Origin: Fremontodendron californicum
Taxonomy: Eukaryota; Streptophyta; Magnoliopsida; Malvales; Malvaceae
Assembly (NCBI GenBank): GCA_030761205.1
Contig: JAULJL010000028.1
Coordinates: 13,684,001-13,748,000 of the forward strand
Reading direction: 5' to 3'
DNA length: 64,000 nt
Shown: piece by piece, positions 57,240 through 64,000 of the stretch
Layout of the letters: each line of letters starts with the position of its first letter
How positions within the stretch are numbered: position 1 is the stretch's first letter
Translations under genes and position numbers: made by a program
Notes under the pieces: generated by a model
What the model was told of the DNA's origin: nothing
Seen by the model: the letters and a program-made list of their open reading frames with translations, nothing else
Database searches by the model: none

Positions 57240-58984
57240 ATGGAGTGTCAGGTTATTTCAGTGATAGAAGATCATGCAGTAGTCAGGGCAAGGTCGAAAA
57301 AAGATCAGAGGGAGGATAGTGATTGCCTGAAGAAAGATTATGTGTCAGTATTGCCGGAAAGGGTCAAAGTGGATTCTAGACAGAATAATCTTCGAGGGTT
57401 AGTGGACATTTGGAATCAGTGGAATGTATCAGAGAAAGAAGCCTTCAGTCAGAAATATGGAGATATAGCACTCTTAATTCCGATTCGGGTCAATAGTGGG
57501 TTGATTCAGGCTATGGTACAGTTTTGGAATCCTGCTTATAAATGTTTTACTTTTAACAAGGAGGATATGACCCCACTGATTGAAGAATATTCAGCACTGT
57601 TACGTATTGAATGTCCTAATCCTGATCGGGTATATTTGAAGGAAGTGAAACCTTCAGGTTTTAAGAGGAAAGTGGCTAGGATCACAGGAATGGATACAAC
57701 ATGGGTTGAGAGTCATGTGGATACAAAGTAGAAAAATGAATGCATTTCGTGGGAAACTCTCCGACAGTTGATATTGGGTTGTTTTGACAAAGAAAAAGCC
57801 AAGGACATCTACGCTCTAGCCATCTACGGATTAATCATATTCTTGAAGATATTGGGTCATGTGGATATAGCAGTGTTTGATTTCTTTGAAAAATTGGAAC
57901 AGAAGATCAACCCATCTCCAGCCATCATAGCTGAAACTATCCGATCTTTGAATTTTTGTAAAAGGGCAGGACAAGGGAGAATCAAGGGTTATGTACAACT
58001 CCTTTATATTTGGATTCAAAGTCACTATCGGAAGACATAAAAGGTTTCCTTCAAAACGTACATGAAGTCTTTAGTTTCGATTAGGGAATTCCTTCAAAAT
58101 GATTGGCCTGAAGACGGGGATGAAGAGAAATGGGTCAACATGTTCCGGAATCTAAAAGGGGAAATGGTGACTTGGAGAGCTCCATGCATGGTTCCTATGC
58201 CGATTATGTACAAATGTGGGGACAACTCGGGAGTTCCACTACTCGAAATTTGGGGCTCTGTGAGTTATGCGCCTTTGTTGGTTCAAAGACAGGTTGAGTC
58301 TCGGCAATTCACACCCGTGACTCATAATCTAGGATCATCAGAGTTCACTTATGGTGAAGATGGATATTCTGGAAAGGTGCAGACAATGATTGACGCATGG
58401 AAGAAGACTCATCGGATAAAAGTGGCCAGATATGTCGACATCGTCACACCTGATTACCTGGTAAGGAGGGAATTAAGGGTTAACGATAGACTATTGACAT
58501 CAGATGGGGAAGAGGTCCAGTTCATGAATCCGCCACCAAGGGAAATACGATCAGAGCTAGAAATCGCAAGAGCGGAATTTGAAAAAGAAAAGGCCCAGAT
58601 GAGAAAGGAGATTGCCTGACTACAAGAAGAGTTTGAGGACATGAAAAATAGGGAATCAGCTCGAGAAAGAGAAAAGGAAAAGATCAAGAGAGAAAGGGAC
58701 ACTGCTAAGGGCGATCTTCAAGAATTACATTTGGAGAACAAGAGGTACTGCTTTGAGCTTAGATTTGAGGGGACCCTCAAGACTTTCGGGGAATGGGAGC
58801 ATGAAGTCAAAAACCTCAAGAAGGAGAATGGAAAGAGAGAGCGAAGCAGGAAGAAGCCTGAGCCAATCAACTGGAGAAGCAAGCTAAGGAAAGCTTACAC
58901 GGTGATACTTCTGCTGACGCGTCAAGGGACCGTGAACAAGTAGGGGTCAGATTGAAGAGCAGGGCAATCAAAAGAAGACTATGA
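57240..58984 (+). pseudogene. Element D ORF1 protein (Ogre-type extra ORF upstream of gag), disrupted
   Basis: Four open pieces (57240-57731, 57768-58040, 58062-58619, 58641-58943) lie in one reading frame and are separated only by single stop codons at 57729 (TAG), 58038 (TAA) and 58617 (TGA). The true end is probably reached after a frameshift near 58830, running to 58984. The product would be about 580 aa. The N-terminal part has NLRGLVDIWNQWN, FTFNKEDMTPLIEEYSALL and VYLKEVKPSG; the middle has FDKEKAKDIYALAIYGLIIF, RAGQGRIKGYVQLLYIWIQS and EIWGSVSYAPLLVQRQ; the C-terminal ~130 residues are a Lys/Glu/Arg-rich coiled coil. It resembles the plant domain family I remember as DUF7745, found in proteins next to Tat/Ogre gag-pol. 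The function in retrotransposition is unknown. Start at the first ATG of the frame after the leader. Confidence 0.75.
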
Positions 58985-59224
58985 AAGAAAGTCCAAGATC
59001 CGAGGAAGTCACTATAGGACTAATTTTGTAATAGCACTTTGAAAGGCGAATTACGGACTTATCTTAGGCAGTGATCCTTTAATTCTATCTGTGATGTATT
59101 TAGTTCTAGGAAATCAATGAAAGACCGTTCGGTTGAAATTATCCTGGGGCCAATACATTCAAATGCATTCATATTTTATATATTTTGTTTGTTCATTTGT
59201 ACATACTCATATTTATAATCATTA
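58985..59224 (+). other. Spacer between ORF1 and repeat in element D
   Basis: About 240 bp without coding potential. AT-rich, with no notable motif. Confidence 0.5.
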
Positions 59225-59480
59225 ATTTTTGAAATTCGTTTATGTTCATACACTTAACCACTTATTTATTCCTTTTACTTGTTCATTCAATCATATTCAT
59301 GCACTTAAACACTTATTTATTCATTTCACTTGTTCATTCATTCATATTCATACACTTAAACACTTATTTGTTCATTTCATTTGTTCATTCATTTATTCTT
59401 TCGTATTCATATATGTAGTCATGCAATTATTCATTTTATTTCATTCATTCATTCACATTTAGTCATCCATTCATTCATTT
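59225..59480 (+). repeat. Tandem repeat, ~60-bp unit, about 4 copies, upstream of element D gag
   Basis: ACACTTAAACACTTATTTAT with TTCATTTCACTTGTTCATTC and ATTCATATTCAT recurs near 59248, 59301 and 59354, then degrades into a (TTCA)n stretch up to 59480. The 77-codon frame at 59229-59462 is a by-product, giving a His/Phe/Ile-rich periodic peptide. Confidence 0.82.
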
Positions 59481-59615
59481 TTTTTTTATAAAACATAAAA
59501 AAGATATGTCAATAATTTCTAATTCATGGTTTTCAAAACTAAAGGTACAATTGGTCGCACTCAGAAAGAAACGAGTTTCCAATACCCTTACAATACTCGA
59601 TCTTAAGCCAGAGCT

Positions 59616-61536
59616 ATGGAAAACGGTCAGCTTGCTAGAATTGAAAGAATGGAAAGAACTCAAAGGGAACTGCAGGAACAGTTAGCTAAATCTCAGGAGG
59701 AGTCTCGAGAACAGATGACTAAACTCATGGGAAATGATGAGTGCCATGATGGAACAAAAAAGGCCTGGAGAGAATTCGGTCATCGCGAAAAGGGTGGTAG
59801 TTGAAGAGGATCAACCTGAAAACACAAAGTAAAAGGGCCAAGAGGTGCCAATTGGGGCAGCTTCCTATGTTTATATCCAGCCAGCTGCAGAGATACAGAA
59901 CTATGTTCTTGGAAAGGGTAATGTGGGAGCTAACCCAAATGATGTTAATATTCTAGACTTGAAGAACTAGCTGAAAAGGAAAAAGTGAAGATGACTGAGC
60001 TGAAGAGGGTCGAAATGGAAAAATCACAGAAAAAATATCAACTGCTGGAGGAGAGGTTGAGGGCCGTTGAAGGGGCGAAATTATTTGGCAATCTAGATGC
60101 CAAAGAGATGAGTTTAGTGCATGATCTAGTAATTCCCCCAAAGTTCAAAGTACTACCAGAGTTTGAAAAATATAATGGGACTACCAACCCATCAGCACAT
60201 CTGACCATGTACTGCAGAAGAATGACAGGGCACAATGATAATGAGAAACTGCTTATCCATTGTTTCCAAGATAGCTTGACAGGGTCTGCAACCCGATGGT
60301 ACAACCAACTGTGTCGTACTAAGATTCGTTCATGGACGGATTTAGCCAGGGCTTTCATGGAATATTATAAGCATGTGTCTGACATTTTACCTGATAGGCT
60401 TTCGCTTCAGAACATGGAAAAGAGGACCACTGAGAGTGTCAAAGGATACTCGCAAAGGTGGAGGGATCTGGCCACACAAGTGCAACCCCCTTTAACTAGC
60501 AAAGAAACTACAGTGCTTTTCATCAACACTTTGAAAGAACCATGGTAGGGAGTGCCACCAAGGACTTTGTAGACATGGTAATATCTGGAGAGATGATAGA
60601 GTCGGCTATTAAGAATGGGAAAATGGAAGGGGGTGAGCCTTCTATTCCGAAAAAGGTATTCTCTGCCAGGAAGAAAGAGGAGACCCATGCAATTAGTATC
60701 AACCAATACCCATATGTATCTCCCACACCACATACACCACCAAGGCCCTATACTCCTACCACATCTTATGCACCTCCTACACCCTACACACCTTACCCGG
60801 GGTATAATCCTTACTACCCAAATGTGAACCACCTTACCCAAAATCCCTTCCCTTATACCAATATACCACAACACCCGTTTCCAATTGGCATATCCCCACA
60901 AATAAACCTTCCCCGAAACACTATCCCAAGCACTCAGGGAGCCGGGCGCAATGACCAACTTTCACCAAGGAATGATCAAAAACCCCAATTTGATCCGATT
61001 CCTACCACCTATGGCGAGCTATATCCCAAACTGTTGCAGGGTCAACTTGTTGCTCCCGTGTACCTCAAACCTCGGACACCGCCATATCCAAGGTGGTAAA
61101 ATGCAAATACTGACTGCGCGTACCACGCAAGAATTCAAGGACATTCGGCTGAAGATTGCCTGGCCTTTAAAAAGAAAGTCCAAAGCCTGATCAACGCCGG
61201 AGTTGTGAAGTTTGGGGCAAAGAATAGGCCGAATGTAGCGGGGAACCCATTGCCAGGTCATGCGGGGATTCGGGTAAATGCAGTATGGACAAGGGAAGTC
61301 AAAAGGGTAAAAAAAGATGCCAGAGAAGTCAAGGCTCCAATGTTGACAGTATGGGTTGAGATAGTTAAGGCAGGAATGGTAGGAGATGCAGACAGTTTAA
61401 AAATGGTCGCAGAAAGGGTGTAGAATTGGTGCCCGTTCCATAAGTGTGGAGGTCATATCATACAGAACTGCGGGGACTTTCTGGCTAAAGTCCAAAAGAT
61501 GATGGATGATGGGGAGGCCCAGTTTTACGAGGAGAC
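59616..61536 (+). pseudogene. gag: Element D Gag, disrupted and cut by element E
   Basis: It begins with the same coiled coil as B Gag (ENGQLARIERMERTQRELQE). A frameshift near 59730 and a stop near 59830 follow, then the capsid-like domain at 59985-60548 (words YNGTTNPSAHLTMYC, LLIHCFQDSLTGSATRWY, LSLQNMEKRTTESVKGYSQR). A small deletion/frameshift near 60540 leads into 60542-61099 (MVISGEMIESAIKNG, then a Pro/Tyr-rich linker with many TP and YTP words). In the same frame past stops at about 61097 and 61421 come two zinc-binding motifs: CAYHARIQGHSAEDC (CX2HX5HX4C) and CPFHKCGGHIIQNC (CX2HX4HX4C). Element E enters after DDGEAQFYEE, probably close to the start of the protease (inference). The two zinc motifs and long linker set it apart from the shortened Gag of B. 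Confidence 0.88.
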
Positions 61537-64000
61537 TATCGCAACTTAAAAAATAACGAGTCTCATTGCAAGACTTTATTATTCGTTAAGCGTGACATTA
61601 AAAAGAACCGAGGAAAAGTCGACTTAATTCCTCTAGAAAAATGAAGGTTTTGAAAATGACCTTAAAAAAGACATGGAGTCGCCACCAATCTTTTTTAGCT
61701 AGGTGTGATCGGCCACCTATTAAAACCGGTTTTATAAAATATTTTAAAAATTAATTAAAACATTTTTAAAACCAATTTCAATTATGCGTTTAAACCAGAG
61801 AAATCAAAGAAATGGGTTCGGGACTCGGTTACGTGCGGGGAAGGATAAGCACCCCCACAACGCCCGTATAAAACGGTACCTTATTAATCGTATGTTATCT
61901 CAAATCTCGGTGTAAAGTTGGTTTTAAACTTGTATTTCAAGTTAATTCCCAATTAAAAAAAATAATAATTCTATTTTTAATTGAAAATGAACAGAAATTT
62001 ATAAATTCAATATTTTCCTATATTCCCCAACAAATGTGGCAAAATATAGAAATTTTTATTAGTTTTGAAAAACTTTCCGAATCATTCTCGTTTTTTGAAA
62101 GAAAGATATTCCTTTATTAATGATAATTGATGATATTCCCTTCAGCAAACCCGGTAGAGAACTCATGAATTATTTTAACTCGGGGAATATCTTTATTTTT
62201 TATTGAAAAATCATTATCCTTTTGAAAATATTTAAAAGATATGAATATGTATATGCATGACATAAATAAAATAAGATGGCAAAATCTAAATAATATAATG
62301 CATCCTAAATGACATGATATAATTTAAATGTCTTAGCATATTCTAAATGAAATGAAATATCCTAAGTTATATGATATATTCTAAATGAAATGAAATGACC
62401 TAGGTAACATAATATATTCTATATGAAATGAAACAACCTAGGCAACATGATATATTCTAAATGAAATAAAATAACCTAAGTAACATAACATATTTTATAT
62501 GAAATGAAATAATTTAAATGACATGGCAAACATGAATGATATGGCATATAAATTAAATGAGATGGAATATGAAATAATGCTATCATATAATACGCTTGAA
62601 AATAAAAATGAAAATAATAATGCATGAACATAGTATATGCTAAATAATATGACAAAAAATAACTAAATAAAAAGCATAAGATATCATGAAATATTCCAAA
62701 TCATATAATAAACAATATAACATAACTCAAAATCATAACAATGTCATAGAAATTATCATAGCAAAAATCACATATTATATAAAATGCATGAATATGGAAA
62801 ATGCAATGCATGAAAATGTATTTTTTCCTTTAATTAAGGAAATCCGTATATCTAAAAAGATATCCGGCTACCTTAGGAAAATATGTCAAATTAAATATTC
62901 TAAAACCAAAATACTTTGTGATTGTTTGAAAACAATTTTGAAAAGCTTGAATTAAAAATAAAAACTAGGCTAAATCTTTTTTTAAATGGCTCTAATTTCC
63001 TAAGATTAAAATCCCGGACTTGACCACCATTAACCCGAAACTTAAGAAATCATTTTTAGAGTTTAAAAAGGCTTAGAAACTACCCTAAGTCAGTAGTTAA
63101 CCTTCCTAATCAGCCCCCTATAAGTAACTTAACCAAAACAAAAAAATGATTTTTTTTTAAATTCAATTCTGACTCCACTGTCCAGTTTTAAGCCACGATT
63201 TTTTACCCTATTTTCAAAAATTCAAAAAATTCTGAAAAAACTACTGGAGACTTAGGACATGTAAAAGTGCACGGGACAAAATCCTCTTAATTTTTTGATT
63301 AAACATGAATGCCCAGAAAAATCGGGAAAGTACAAGTACTGGGTGAAAAAATTTGCTTTGCCAAAATACATTTTTGCCTTTGATAAAATCATTTAAAAAT
63401 CAAAGTAAAAATATTTAAGATTCACAAAATGACTCACAAACAGTAGCTAGGACTTTTTGAAAGTTAGATAAAAAATTTGCTAAGTAAAAAAAAAATCACA
63501 AAGGTAGAATAATGAATTTGACAAACTTTAATTTTCCACAAGTGTGCTCAATAGAGCATGACTTTGAACCATTAATTGGCTCAAGTCATTATTCAAGTGG
63601 CATGAACATGAAATGCATGAAACAATACAGCAAACATAGTGCATGAAATGCATGAGTTTAAACCTAAATGTCATGAAAAAATGCATGGCATCAATATAGT
63701 GACTTAGACCTAAATGAACTTGCATGGCATTTAATGCAACCTAGACCTAAAATGCATGAACATGCATGACAAATAAACCAAACTTAATAACTAAAATATG
63801 CATGGCACTTTCACAAACACAAAGCATGCTTAAACCAAGAACTCAAACAAATATTATGCAAATGCTAACCTATCAACTAACATGGCAAGAATGCACATAT
63901 AATGCAAAAATTCAAGGAGTGGCCGAATAGCCTATGTGACTAGCAAACATGGTATTTTCACAAACACTTGGTATACTAACATGCAAAACTAAATCAAATG
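61537..64000 (-). mobile_element. Element E: Tat/Ogre-like LTR, minus strand, partial
   Basis: The plus strand starts TATCGCAACTTAAAAAATAA, the reverse complement of the family's LTR 3' end with two terminal changes. It runs through the conserved terminal segment (61537-61920, with GGTGTGATCGGCCACC and TTACGTGCGGGGAAGGAT), AT-rich repeats (62338-62520) and the region homologous to B 17870-18900, then leaves the window. The presumed target is GAGAC (61532-61536). Whether this is a solo LTR, or the 3' LTR of a longer element to the right, cannot be told here. Confidence 0.88.
62338..62520 (-). repeat. ~41-bp degenerate tandem repeat in element E LTR
   Basis: TAAATGAAATGAAAT(A/G)(A/T)CCTA plus TAACATAATATATTCTA-like words recur four times. 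Homologous to the 38-bp repeat of element A (5581-5740) in reverse orientation. Confidence 0.7.

Larger units (their letters stand above)
37159..61536 (+). mobile_element. Athila-type Ty3/Gypsy element, 5' part, with four nested insertions
   Basis: The oldest element of the right half. Its 5' LTR runs 37159-37683 plus 45581-46710 (about 1,650 bp without element C). The primer site follows at 46716, then a leader interrupted by a solo LTR (46758-48496), then a decayed gag (about 48582-50340) cut by element D, which itself holds element E. The rest (protease, pol, 3' LTR) must lie right of the window. The assignment to Athila rests on the TGGCG(T/C)CGTTGCCG primer site and on Gag words such as KLPSQTVINPKENASVVTLR. 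The LTR start at TGATAAATTC is inferred by comparison with the solo LTR (TGATAGGTGC on its own strand). Confidence 0.8.
50341..61536 (+). mobile_element. Element D: Tat/Ogre-like element with ORF1 and gag, cut by element E
   Basis: Order: 5' LTR 50341-56270, primer site 56274-56292, leader conserved with element B, ORF1 remnant 57240-58984, tandem repeat 59225-59480, gag remnant 59616-61536, then element E. An extra ORF upstream of gag is characteristic of the Ogre group of Tat elements. Protease, reverse transcriptase and the 3' LTR, if still present, lie beyond the window. The target site would be GTAAA (50336-50340); its partner is not visible. Confidence 0.9.

Noticed and set aside
60407..60958. 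183-codon minus-strand frame opposite the element D gag
   Set aside because: Antisense shadow of the Pro/Tyr-rich Gag linker; the sense strand has the recognisable capsid and zinc-binding motifs.

Overview
The window is a block of plant nuclear DNA, almost certainly from a eudicot, made almost entirely of nested LTR retrotransposons. I see no convincing host gene, rRNA, tRNA or CRISPR array. The evidence for a plant is the set of families present: a Ty1/Copia element with an initiator-Met primer site, an Athila-type Ty3/Gypsy element, and five copies (called A to E here) of a giant-LTR Ty3/Gypsy family of the Tat/Ogre type. That family has LTRs of 4.5 to 5.9 kb that begin TGTAGACACC and end GGTTGCGACA. 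I cannot name the species.

Layout, left to right. 1-6530: 3' tail and 3' LTR of element A (+). 6531-9895: AT-rich spacer with microsatellites and Helitron-like ends. 9896-36135: a decayed Copia element on the minus strand (LTRs 9896-11571 and 34459-36135, pol 11586-14590), split by element B. 15230-33117: element B (+), complete at both ends, flanked by the 5-bp duplication ATTAT, with near-identical LTRs, one intact gag ORF, no ORF1 and no pol. 36136-37158: more AT-rich spacer. 37159-61536 (continuing beyond the window by inference): an old Athila-type element (+), whose 5' LTR is split by element C (37684-45580, minus, duplication CTCTT), whose leader is split by a solo LTR (46758-48496, minus, duplication TGTTA), and whose gag/protease junction is split by element D (+, from 50341). 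D has a 5.9-kb 5' LTR, primer site, leader, a broken ORF1 and a broken gag, and is itself split at 61536 by element E (minus, LTR runs off the right edge).

How the parts relate. B looks like the youngest complete insertion and is non-autonomous. It keeps LTRs, primer site, leader, gag and polypurine tract but must borrow protease, reverse transcriptase, RNase H and integrase. D carries the ORF1 + gag layout expected of the autonomous lineage and shares its long non-coding leader with B, so the two belong to one mobilisation system (inference). Between coding region and 3' LTR, A, B and C each carry a different tandem array grown around a shared short module. The U3 parts of A to D are built from the same ~155-bp tandem repeats. 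Most stop codons in the dead ORFs are one C-to-T or G-to-A step from Trp, Arg or Gln codons, as expected in methylated, silenced DNA. All boundaries, motifs and duplications were read by eye; no similarity search was run.
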